Source of the DNA: CAYLYP01 sp964387795
Lineage (GTDB): Bacteria; Bacteroidota; Bacteroidia; Bacteroidales; UBA7960
Length of the DNA stretch: 64,000 nt
Assembly: GCA_964387795.1 (NCBI GenBank)
Contig: CAYLYP010000001.1
Coordinates: forward strand, 62,001-126,000
Direction of reading: 5' to 3'
This document shows positions 8,925 to 17,246 of this stretch, piece after piece (position 1 is the stretch's first letter; each line of letters opens with the position of its first letter). The notes below the pieces were generated by a model. It was not told the origin of the DNA. It made no database searches and was given only the letters and a program-made list of their open reading frames with translations. The translations under genes and the position numbers were made by a program.

Positions 8925-10216
8925 TGGACTATAAGCAAACGCTTGATTATCTTTTTAGCCAGTTGCCAATGTTTCACAGAATTGGAGCTGCTGCATATAA
9001 AGCCAATCTGGATAATACACTTGCCTTAAGTGAATATCTGGGTTACCCCGAAAAGAAATTTCCATCTATTCATGTTGCAGGGACCAATGGCAAGGGGAGT
9101 GTATCCCATTTGCTGGCCAGCATACTTCAGGAGTCGGGTTATAAAACAGCCCTTTGTACTTCTCCACATCTCAAGGATTTCAGGGAAAGGATAAAAATTA
9201 ACGGGGAGATGGTGCCAGAGGAATTTGTTACTGACTTTATCGGGGAGCATAAAGCATTTTTTGAGCAACTAAAACCCTCATTTTTTGAAATGACAATTGC
9301 ATTGTCATTTCAATATATTGCCAATAGCAAGGTGGATATTGCTGTTATCGAAACAGGTCTTGGGGGAAGGCTTGATTCAACAAATATTGTTAGGCCGGAG
9401 GTAAGCATTATCACAAATATTGGGCTGGATCATACCAACCTGCTTGGGGATACCATTGAAAAAATTGCATTTGAAAAAGCAGGGATTATTAAACAGGGTG
9501 TTCCTGTAATCATTGGGTTAAGTCTGGAGGCAACAAAGGTGGTTTTTGAACAAAAAGCTGCATCACTGAACAGCAGTATCAGCTATGCTGACCAGGTATT
9601 AAGTGCAAGAAATACTGTTTTTGATTTTGGCTCAGGAAGTTACAAGACAGATGTTTATTTAGGAGAGGAATTGTTCTTTAAAGAATTGTATTCACCCCTG
9701 GGCGGATTTTATCAACCCGAAAACCTGCAAACAGTTATATGTGCATGTTTGGAATTGCAAAAGCTGGGATGGAAAATCACAAAAGAAAGCATACGCAAAG
9801 GGATTGAAAATGTAATTGTTAATACCGGATTGCAGGGCAGGTGGCAGGTATTACAAAAACATCCACGGGTAATATGCGATACGGGGCATAATGTGGATGG
9901 AATCCGTTTCGTGGTAAAACAACTGGGACAGGTGCCTTATAAAAAGCTTCATTTTGTCCTGGGCATGATGAACGATAAAGATATATCTGGTGTACTGGCA
10001 ATGCTACCAAAAGATGCCATATATTATTTCTGTAAGGCAGATGTCCCCCGTGGAATGGATGCAACAATGCTAAAGGAGAAGGCCGGAGGATATGATTTAA
10101 AAGGCGAGACCTTTGAAAGTGTTGCCCAGGCATATCAGGAGGCAAAGAAACATGCTTCAGATGAAGACCTTGTCTTTGTAGGTGGTAGCACTTTTGTGGT
10201 TGCAGAAGTTGTTTAG
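8924..10216 (+). CDS. folC: Bifunctional folylpolyglutamate synthase/dihydrofolate synthase
   Basis: A 430-residue Mur-ligase-family protein of usual length. The ATP-binding loop is GTNGKGSVSHLLASIL (about residues 43-58). Other family motifs are ETGLGGRLDSTN, the metal-ligand region ITNIGLDHTNLLGDT, and CDTGHNVDG in the C-terminal domain. It adds glutamate to dihydropteroate and to folates. Its ATG overlaps the tonB stop, so it is co-transcribed and probably coupled with the envelope-energy genes, a linkage with no obvious functional logic. Confidence 0.93.
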   Translation: MDYKQTLDYLFSQLPMFHRIGAAAYKANLDNTLALSEYLGYPEKKFPSIHVAGTNGKGSVSHLLASILQESGYKTALCTSPHLKDFRERIKINGEMVPEEFVTDFIGEHKAFFEQLKPSFFEMTIALSFQYIANSKVDIAVIETGLGGRLDSTNIVRPEVSIITNIGLDHTNLLGDTIEKIAFEKAGIIKQGVPVIIGLSLEATKVVFEQKAASLNSSISYADQVLSARNTVFDFGSGSYKTDVYLGEELFFKELYSPLGGFYQPENLQTVICACLELQKLGWKITKESIRKGIENVIVNTGLQGRWQVLQKHPRVICDTGHNVDGIRFVVKQLGQVPYKKLHFVLGMMNDKDISGVLAMLPKDAIYYFCKADVPRGMDATMLKEKAGGYDLKGETFESVAQAYQEAKKHASDEDLVFVGGSTFVVAEVV

Positions 10217-10224
10217 GGCAAGCA

Positions 10225-11514
10225 TCAGAAGCTGTATCCAATAAAAACAATCCCGCTATTTATGTTATTAAAAGTCTCAGTTTGAAGGAGCTGGTCAATA
10301 CTTGAGGTTGTCTTAAAGCGGGTTTCAAGAAAAACATGTTTATATTTGATACCCATACCACAAGAGAAAAGCAAGATAGGGTATCGTTCAACTAAGTTGG
10401 CTGTTTTATACTTAGTTTGAAAGTTTCCGATATTAACTTCATTTTTATAATTTTCTTTAATGCTTGCAGTATTAAACCCAAAACCGGCTAAGACATAAAG
10501 GCTAAAATCATTTTTCTTAATCAGGTTGAAATCAATCAGTGCCTGAATGCTGGAACAAAAGCCACTGAAGCCAAAAGAGAGTGTATCGTATAGGTTTATG
10601 TAGTTTTTGTGAGTTGTAATCTGGGAATATGAGAAAGGGGTACCTGTCCATTCAAGGTGGGCAGTAGGTTTGTATAAGCTATAAAGAAAGGAATACCCGA
10701 TTGAGAAGCCAAAAGAATAGTTGATATTGGATGGAAAATCGAGTGCATAGGTTATTCCCCTGTATTGGTAATCATAATTCAAATTTTCAATTGCGCCGCC
10801 TGCTTTAATAGCAAAATGAAACTTATTTGATTTTTTGGAATAGGTGACATTTGAATATTTATTTTCCGGGGCCGGCACTTCTGCGCTATTTAACTCAAAT
10901 AAAAGGTTTAAGCCGGTTGAAGCATTTAAAGAATAGTCTGTATCCTTGATTTTTAATGCTACTGATGTATTGTCAATAAACAGGTTTAATAACTGTTTCT
11001 TATAGGATTCATTCTTTTTTATAAGCTTTGTGCCAGTTGTTTCATCAATTACATAATAATCATAGCAAACAAGAAATGTGAGATTTTTATCTTCTTTAAT
11101 AAAGAAATATTCATTGTCATTCTTGTCATAATAAACATATAGAGAAGGATCCCCTTTTGTTACTTGCAACACAAATACAGTATTGCCTTTGGGTTTATAA
11201 TCCTGTTCGCTTTCAAATACCTTAGACCTTATCTCAGGATCGAAATAGATGTTTGCTGATTCAAAATATTGATTGTTGACAGAGAATGATAATACCTCAG
11301 TTGCCTGGAGGTATTTTAAGGTGTCGGAGCCAAATGTTTTGTAACAAATCTTATCAGTAGTTGTTTTACAGGTGTTTACATCCAATAATACATTTAAAGC
11401 TTGTTTTTCTTTAGTAATAATTGTTCCTTCAACAAAAGATTCCTGCGAAGAAACAGATTGAACATTGAAGAAGATTACAAGAATGCCAAGCAGGTGAAAG
11501 AATTTATTGTTCAT
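10225..11514 (-). CDS. Hypothetical exported protein, likely outer-membrane barrel; paralog A
   Basis: I chose the ATG at 11514 (MNNKFFHLLG), which gives 429 residues and a clean signal peptide cut near SVSSQES; a longer start at 11601 would add a non-signal extension. The first half contains one conserved Cys pair (NTCKTTTDKICYKTFGS). The second half alternates polar and aromatic residues and ends in FIGYSF with a C-terminal Phe, typical of outer-membrane beta-barrels. The next gene is a same-length paralog. No known family was recognised. It converges on folC with an 8-base gap. Confidence 0.7.
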   Translation of the reverse strand: MNNKFFHLLGILVIFFNVQSVSSQESFVEGTIITKEKQALNVLLDVNTCKTTTDKICYKTFGSDTLKYLQATEVLSFSVNNQYFESANIYFDPEIRSKVFESEQDYKPKGNTVFVLQVTKGDPSLYVYYDKNDNEYFFIKEDKNLTFLVCYDYYVIDETTGTKLIKKNESYKKQLLNLFIDNTSVALKIKDTDYSLNASTGLNLLFELNSAEVPAPENKYSNVTYSKKSNKFHFAIKAGGAIENLNYDYQYRGITYALDFPSNINYSFGFSIGYSFLYSLYKPTAHLEWTGTPFSYSQITTHKNYINLYDTLSFGFSGFCSSIQALIDFNLIKKNDFSLYVLAGFGFNTASIKENYKNEVNIGNFQTKYKTANLVERYPILLFSCGMGIKYKHVFLETRFKTTSSIDQLLQTETFNNINSGIVFIGYSF

Positions 11515-11706
11515 TGGAAATGTATAAACGGTTTTTTTGTTTTTGTGGACGAAACAAGCTCTACTGTTAAAAATCAATCCAGACATCATTGAATAAACCA
11601 CAAATTATCGCTGGAAAGATAAAACAGGAAAAGGATGCAAATTTATCAATAAAATTCATATTAAGGCCTGCCATAAAAGAATGGCCAATGATTATATATA
11701 GAATTC

Positions 11707-12996
11707 TTAAAACCTGAACCCAACAAAACAGGTGGCGCTTAAAATAGGGTCGAAGTAAAGCGGACTGGGAATTTTTTTTGTATTGGAGGTTGTTTTTAAA
11801 CGTGCTTCAACAAAGAGATGTTTATAGCTGTAACCTAAGCCGCCAGAGAGGACCAAATATGGGTGCCGGCTAATCAGATGATAATTATAAGTCTTATCCT
11901 GATAGTTACCGTGAAAATAAGTAGTAACAATGTTTTCTTTTAGTATCGCATGGTTATAACCAAGCCCGATGAAATAATACCATTCGGAATTCCCCTTAGT
12001 CTTGATGGTTGAATTAATTACTGCCTGGATACTATATGAGACCCCCGAGTAATTACGTTTTGTTGTATCAATATTGTTAAGCCTGTTCTTGTATATTGAT
12101 TCCTCAGAAAAAGAAAAGGGTGTCCTTTCACAATAAATGTGAATTGAAGGTTTTCTTTTAAAATAGGGGAAAGCATAACCGATAGAAAAGCCAAGTGAAT
12201 AGGTGAAATCAGGTTTGAAGTAAATATAATATGGATTGCAAAAATCATCATAATCATGATCCAGTTTTTCAATTGTTGCACCTGCTTTCAATGCAAATTG
12301 AAACTTGCCTGCTTTTCGGACATTTGTGATGTCTATTGATTCCATTTTTTGAAATACCTCTTCCTGATTGCTTAATTCAAACAATCGTTTTATCCCGCCA
12401 GGGGCATTTAATGAATACTCAGTATCTTTAATTTTAGAAGCTAAATTTGGATTTTCGATAAACAAGTTTAATAACTGTTTCTTAAAGGATTCATTTCTTT
12501 TTAATGTTTTTGTTCCGGTTGTTTCATCAATGACATAGTAATCATAGCAAACAAGAAATGTGAAATTTTCATCTTCTTTAAAAAAGAAATATTCATTGTT
12601 GTTCTTGTCGTAATAAACATATAAAGAAACATTCCCTTTAACAACAGGCAGGACAAAGACCGAATGTGCTTTGGGCATATAATCCTTTTCACTTTCGGCA
12701 GCGTAAGATCTGATTTCAGGATCAAAAATAATGTTAGCTGATTCGAAAGTTTGGTTGTTAAGGGTGAATGATAAGACTTCAGTAACTCGGAGGTATTTTA
12801 AAGAATCGGATCCAAATGTTTTGTAACAAATCTTATCAGTATTTGTTTTACAGGTATTTGCATCCAATAATGCATTTATAGTCTGATTGTCTTTTGTATT
12901 AATGGTTCCTTCAACAAAAGATTCCTGCGAAGATACAGATTGAATATTGAAGAAGATTGCAAGGATGTTAAGCAGGTAAAAGAATTTTTTAATCAT
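11707..12996 (-). CDS. Hypothetical exported protein, likely outer-membrane barrel; paralog B
   Basis: A 429-residue tandem paralog of the preceding gene. The N-terminal halves are nearly superimposable (QESFVEGTI, NTCKTNTDKICYKTFGSDSLKYL, FFIKED/FFKEDENFTFLVCYDYYVIDETTGTK); the C-terminal barrel-like halves have diverged more. It has a signal peptide, a conserved Cys pair and a C-terminal Phe (FVGFRF). The equal length and head-to-tail position indicate gene duplication. Function unknown; the shared domain and faster barrel divergence are what would be expected of a surface-exposed protein (inference). Confidence 0.7.
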   Translation of the reverse strand: MIKKFFYLLNILAIFFNIQSVSSQESFVEGTINTKDNQTINALLDANTCKTNTDKICYKTFGSDSLKYLRVTEVLSFTLNNQTFESANIIFDPEIRSYAAESEKDYMPKAHSVFVLPVVKGNVSLYVYYDKNNNEYFFFKEDENFTFLVCYDYYVIDETTGTKTLKRNESFKKQLLNLFIENPNLASKIKDTEYSLNAPGGIKRLFELSNQEEVFQKMESIDITNVRKAGKFQFALKAGATIEKLDHDYDDFCNPYYIYFKPDFTYSLGFSIGYAFPYFKRKPSIHIYCERTPFSFSEESIYKNRLNNIDTTKRNYSGVSYSIQAVINSTIKTKGNSEWYYFIGLGYNHAILKENIVTTYFHGNYQDKTYNYHLISRHPYLVLSGGLGYSYKHLFVEARLKTTSNTKKIPSPLYFDPILSATCFVGFRF

Positions 12997-13120
12997 TGTA
13001 AATGAATTAGCAGTTTTTTTTTGTCGGTTTTAATGTAAAGACAAAATTCGTTATTAATAAAGGATATATCATATTATTAACTGATTATGACATGGATGCA
13101 AATGTAAGAAAAAACAAATA

Positions 13121-13154
13121 AAAAAAGCCCAAAAGATGATTTTGGGCTTTTTTT
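13121..13154 (-). terminator. Terminator of the DUF4168-like gene
   Basis: The stem AAAGCCCAAAA/TTTTGGGCTTT with a 5-base loop has T-runs on both sides and lies 16 bases beyond the stop of the leftward gene at 13170. Confidence 0.8.
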
Positions 13155-13169
13155 ATTAAAAAAAAGGTG

Positions 13170-13691
13170 TTAATTCTGCTGAGCTTCTTTAGCTTTAGCT
13201 TCTTTTTCAGCACGGGCGCGTGCTTTAGCCCTTTCAGTCAAGATATTTTTTGTATATTGCTGGAGTTCGGCATCTGCCCTGTATTCATTTAATACTTCCT
13301 GGTATTTTTCATTGCTGATGTTAAACTCTGTCATTGTTGCCTGAACCTGTTCCTGGATTTGGTTTTGTTTTTGGCTGACAGTAGGTCCAATGGCATTAAA
13401 AGCTTCTATCTCAGCTTCAGAAAAGGAAGTCAGAAGGCCGGTTTCCTGTGCTTTAGAAATTTCCTGAAACCTTTGAAATGTCAGGCCTTTAGCAGCCAAC
13501 ATCTGGTTAATCTCTTCGTTTCCATTTCGTTGGATTACGCTGATTTTCTTATTGGTATCAAAAAAGCTGAACAATTCTTCGTCAGTAAATTTTGGTTGAT
13601 AAACAGGAGTTTCTGTAACTTCCTGGGCGCTAACAGATATTGTAGTGAAAACTAATACTGCTAAAATAACTTTTAAAAAAACAGACTTCAT
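13170..13691 (-). CDS. DUF4168-like exported protein
   Basis: A 173-residue protein with a signal peptide (MKSVFLKVILAVLVFTTISVSAQ). The mature part is mostly helical and matches DUF4168 in pattern: FTDEELFSFFDTNKKISVIQ.., then MLAAKGLTFQRFQEISKAQETG. A Lys/Ala/Glu-rich tail ends the protein. It is predicted to be periplasmic. DUF4168 proteins have no established function. It stands alone with its own terminator. Confidence 0.65.
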   Translation of the reverse strand: MKSVFLKVILAVLVFTTISVSAQEVTETPVYQPKFTDEELFSFFDTNKKISVIQRNGNEEINQMLAAKGLTFQRFQEISKAQETGLLTSFSEAEIEAFNAIGPTVSQKQNQIQEQVQATMTEFNISNEKYQEVLNEYRADAELQQYTKNILTERAKARARAEKEAKAKEAQQN

Positions 13692-14067
13692 ATTTTTTGT
13701 TGGTATTAATTGGAAATTTGGTTATTGATTTACAAATTTAATAAAATATGATAGAAAACCAAGTTTAATTGAAGCCTGGACATGAAAATGGAATACTATA
13801 ATTGTAGTTTAAATATGTTTTTCTGATACGAATAATCCTTATATATTAATTAACAGGTAATTAGATTCAATAAAAAAAATTGTTTTTTTTTGAACAAAAA
13901 ATATTTAAAAAAGTCATTTTTATAAAGTGACTTTTAATACAAGCATTTTTTTAGTGAAATGTTTATTTAGGGACTGCTGAAAAATACTTAACAAGCAGTA
14001 AATTAATACTAAAGCATTAAAGACTTTTACAGCAGAGCCTGTTAATAGAACTGCAAACATGTTTGGG
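13692..14067. other. AT-rich intergenic region
   Basis: No gene was seen. It carries the promoter side of the DUF4168-like gene and a 28-base sequence (13971-13998) resembling the end of a dispersed repeat also found near 51.8 kb. Confidence 0.6.
13971..13998 (+). repeat. Solo copy of a dispersed IS-end-like sequence
   Basis: GGACTGCTGAAAAATACTTA followed by ACAAGCAG matches the reverse complement of 51793-51820 at about 26 of 28 positions. Many insertion sequences have ends of the GG(A/T)CTGCTGAAAA type. No transposase is next to it, so it is either a remnant or a small non-autonomous element. Confidence 0.5.
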
Positions 14068-15786
14068 TCAGCTTATTCCATTAATCTCAAAGATTTTAGT
14101 GGCAAAAGCATCAAGCGAAATCTGATATCCATTATTAATCCAATCCTGGGAATGAATAACAAAGTTGGGTTCCTGATTGAGGACTTCTTTCAATGAGAAA
14201 GAGGGGGATTTTAATAAAGGAATGGTTTTGAAGGCATGTTCAGGGATTTTTAAACATATTGAAACCCCTGAATTTTGCAGGGAAGCAATAATCAAAAAAA
14301 TCTTTTTGTCCGAATACCTAAGAAAAGGGAATATTTTGTCAGAAGGGAATATATTTGAAGGGGAATTATTCCAAAGCAGGTTGTAATAATTCCCGATAGA
14401 AAACAGGGGCTCATGATTAATCAGGTGAAACAAACGTGTGTATTGTTCCCTAAGGTATATGGAGTCCTGATCAAGTTCCTGTACTCCAAAATTAAGTTTA
14501 TTCATCCATTTAACATGCTGGGGTATTGAGCAGTAATCGAAAATGGATGTTCTTCCATCATCACCACTAAAGCCAGAGGCCCCAGCGGCTTTTTCTCCAG
14601 TTTCCTGACCGCAATAAATCATAAAAGGGCCAGTTCCAGCCAGGGCAGAAATCACTGAAGCGGCAAAACCAGCCCAGGGGCTTGAAGCAAAAAATGAAGA
14701 AGCAACTCTTTGTTCATCATGGTTTTCAATGAAGCGGAGCAGATGTTTGTTATATGGATATAATTGGTCAATAATATCAGGGATTGCTGAAGAAGGCCTG
14801 GGCGAAGTGATTACATCCCTAAGGACATTATATAGGCCTTCTTTATCATATAAAAAATCAAAACCAGCAATATGAATAAATTCATGATAACGGGAAGGAT
14901 TATATATTTCAGCGATGAAAACGATATCAGGATATTGGTTTTTTATCCTTGGAATAAGCCATTTCCAAAAATCAACAGGAACCATCTCAGCCATGTCACA
15001 TCTAAACCCATCTACTTTTTTTGATGCCCAGAAAAGCAAAATTTCCTCCATACGATACCATGTTGAAGGGATGGGATCAAAAAAGGATTGGCCTCCATTA
15101 ACATAATCGATGCCATAGTTTAATTTAACGGTTTCGTACCAATCAGTGAAAGCAGGGTTTGCTGAAAAGCAATCATTGCCAGTAGCTTTGGCAGGGAATT
15201 CCTCATAAGTCTGATGCCCCAGGCCAGAATATGGGAGTTCATGAGTTTCATCAGGAAGGCGAAGGGGCTGATCAGGGATATAGTAAAAATTATTCTGAGG
15301 TGAGAACGCAATAGATTTATCATCTTTTTCACCAAGGTTGATTATTTGCGGAGGTTTCTGGTTAGAGAAATATTGCCGGGCTACATGGTTTGGGATAAAA
15401 TCAATGATGGCTTTGAGCCCATGATCATGGATCCGTGTGAGAAGAGATTCAAATTCGATAATACGATGGGGTATGTCTTCAGCCAGGTCGGGATCAACAT
15501 CAAAATAGTCTTTGACAGCATAAGGTGAACCCGCCTTTCCCTTGACTGTTTCGGGTTTGTCCGGTGCGATACCAAACTGACTGTAATCAGTGCATGTGGC
15601 ATGTTCCAGGATACCTGTCAGCCAAATGTGGCTAATCCCAAAGTCTTTAAGGGCAATCAGAACTTTATCGTTAATATGGTTGAATTTTCCACAGCCATTT
15701 TCTTCAATGGATCCAAATAGTTTATTTTGGGTATTGGTATTGCCAAAGAGGCGCACCAAAAGCTGGTAAATAATTGGCTTTTTCAT
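14068..15786 (-). CDS. GH13 alpha-amylase family protein
   Basis: A 572-residue protein without a signal peptide, so probably cytoplasmic. All GH13 catalytic elements are present: region I DFIPNHV, nucleophile Asp in GFRCDMAEM (about residue 264), acid/base Glu in FIAEIYN (about 291) and the third carboxylate in IENHDEQR (about 356). A C-terminal beta domain follows. It acts on alpha-1,4-glucans; exact specificity (amylase, maltosidase or transferase) cannot be read from sequence. It is the last gene of a leftward operon behind the RecD-like helicase (15-base gap). Confidence 0.85.
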   Translation of the reverse strand: MKKPIIYQLLVRLFGNTNTQNKLFGSIEENGCGKFNHINDKVLIALKDFGISHIWLTGILEHATCTDYSQFGIAPDKPETVKGKAGSPYAVKDYFDVDPDLAEDIPHRIIEFESLLTRIHDHGLKAIIDFIPNHVARQYFSNQKPPQIINLGEKDDKSIAFSPQNNFYYIPDQPLRLPDETHELPYSGLGHQTYEEFPAKATGNDCFSANPAFTDWYETVKLNYGIDYVNGGQSFFDPIPSTWYRMEEILLFWASKKVDGFRCDMAEMVPVDFWKWLIPRIKNQYPDIVFIAEIYNPSRYHEFIHIAGFDFLYDKEGLYNVLRDVITSPRPSSAIPDIIDQLYPYNKHLLRFIENHDEQRVASSFFASSPWAGFAASVISALAGTGPFMIYCGQETGEKAAGASGFSGDDGRTSIFDYCSIPQHVKWMNKLNFGVQELDQDSIYLREQYTRLFHLINHEPLFSIGNYYNLLWNNSPSNIFPSDKIFPFLRYSDKKIFLIIASLQNSGVSICLKIPEHAFKTIPLLKSPSFSLKEVLNQEPNFVIHSQDWINNGYQISLDAFATKIFEINGIS

Positions 15787-15801
15787 GATGGCTGGGAATT
15801 A

Positions 15802-17232
15802 TTAAAAGAAATCTTCAGCAAAGTTGATAAGAAAAAGGTTTTTAGTAGCCCTTGTAAAAGCAGTATAAAGCCATCTGAGGTATTCAGTGTTAATGGTTGA
15901 GAGATCAGGGCCGATTCCCTGTTCAAGAAAAACATGTTCCCATTGTCCACCCTGTGCTTTATGGCAGGTAACTGCATAGGCGAATTTTACCTGGAGCGCA
16001 TTATAAAAAGGATCTGTTTTAATTTTTTTCAGTCTTTGGGCTTTTGAAGGAATATCCATGTAATCATTAAGGATTTCTTCATAAAGCTTCTGGGATTGTT
16101 CACGTGTGAGTGATGGGCTTTCGGAATGTATCGTGTCAAGGATAATCCTGGCATCCACCTCAGGTTCATCAGGATAATCGAGCATCTGAAAACAAATATC
16201 CATAAATCGGAACCCATAAAGTTCGTAAAGCTTTCTGGCCCTAAGGATTTTGATGAGGTCACCGTTGGCAATAAAACCGGCTTTAGAGTCATTGGGCAAC
16301 CAGAAATAGTTATTTTTAACAACCATAAGAATGTCCCCCGGAGCGATTTCTGAGTCCTGAAAAAGGATTCTGTTCCTGATCTGCTGGTTAAACAAGTTTG
16401 CTCTTTTATTAGAACGGCAAATGATAATGGATTGTTCAATGCCATCAGAAGAATAAACACTTTGAAGAACATCACCCATTTCATTGCCTTGCAATCTGAT
16501 AATGTCCTTAAATCCTTTAGTTTTAAAGTGGGGTATTTTTGGGGTTTGAGAAGTGATGAGTTTTCTTATTTTTGTGGCGTTAGCAAGGATTCCAGAGTCT
16601 TCAGCCTGCCTCATGACCTCAGTAAGTTCCATCGTATAGATATCGAAATGGTAGCTGGCTTTCAGGAATGAGATGTCTAAAGCAGGGCTTTCAGAAAGCT
16701 TAACCGGAGGGAGCTGAGCTGAATCCCCAATAAACATTAACCGGCAGTTATGTCCTAAGGATACAAACTCAACAAGGTCGTCAAGAAGGTTTCTTCCCTG
16801 TGAGGGCATTTCATCCCCAAAAGGTTCACTATAGGCAATCATAGATGCTTCATCAACAATAAATAAAGCATTGGCCATATTGTTTTCGGATAGTTGAAGG
16901 TGAAGCCCAAGGCTGATGCTTTCTTTAAAGCGATAAATATGTTTGTGAATAGTATAGGCAGCTTTTCCCGAATAAGAAGACATTACTTTTGCTGCCCGTC
17001 CTGTTGGAGCTAATAAAACAAAACCAATATTAAACAGGGGCAATGTTTTAACTAAAGCCGAGACAATGGATGTTTTACCTGTTCCGGCATAACCTTTTAA
17101 AACAAAAGCACAGTTAGGGGAAGGATCGGTAAGGAAATCAGCTATTTTGCCCAATAAAGTGCTTTGATCAGAGGTAGGTTCAAAAGGCAGGTTGTTTTGA
17201 AGGCTTTGAATGATCCGCTGTTTATGTGGCAT
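15802..17232 (-). CDS. RecD-like ATP-dependent DNA helicase/exonuclease-type ATPase
   Basis: A 476-residue superfamily 1 helicase. Walker A is GYAGTGKTS (about residues 47-55), Walker B is ALFIVDEASM, and the helicase core continues with LMFIGDSAQLPP (motif III) and the C-terminal motifs VTCHKAQGGQWEHVFL and LYTAFTRATKNL (UvrD_C_2 type). It is smaller than RecD or RecD2 and lacks their N-terminal domains, as do the compact RecD-like/AAA_30 proteins common in Bacteroidota. It probably unwinds or repairs DNA; the substrate is unknown. It lies 14 bases after tamL. Confidence 0.82.
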   Translation of the reverse strand: MPHKQRIIQSLQNNLPFEPTSDQSTLLGKIADFLTDPSPNCAFVLKGYAGTGKTSIVSALVKTLPLFNIGFVLLAPTGRAAKVMSSYSGKAAYTIHKHIYRFKESISLGLHLQLSENNMANALFIVDEASMIAYSEPFGDEMPSQGRNLLDDLVEFVSLGHNCRLMFIGDSAQLPPVKLSESPALDISFLKASYHFDIYTMELTEVMRQAEDSGILANATKIRKLITSQTPKIPHFKTKGFKDIIRLQGNEMGDVLQSVYSSDGIEQSIIICRSNKRANLFNQQIRNRILFQDSEIAPGDILMVVKNNYFWLPNDSKAGFIANGDLIKILRARKLYELYGFRFMDICFQMLDYPDEPEVDARIILDTIHSESPSLTREQSQKLYEEILNDYMDIPSKAQRLKKIKTDPFYNALQVKFAYAVTCHKAQGGQWEHVFLEQGIGPDLSTINTEYLRWLYTAFTRATKNLFLINFAEDFF

Positions 17233-17246
17233 AAAGCATAGATTGA

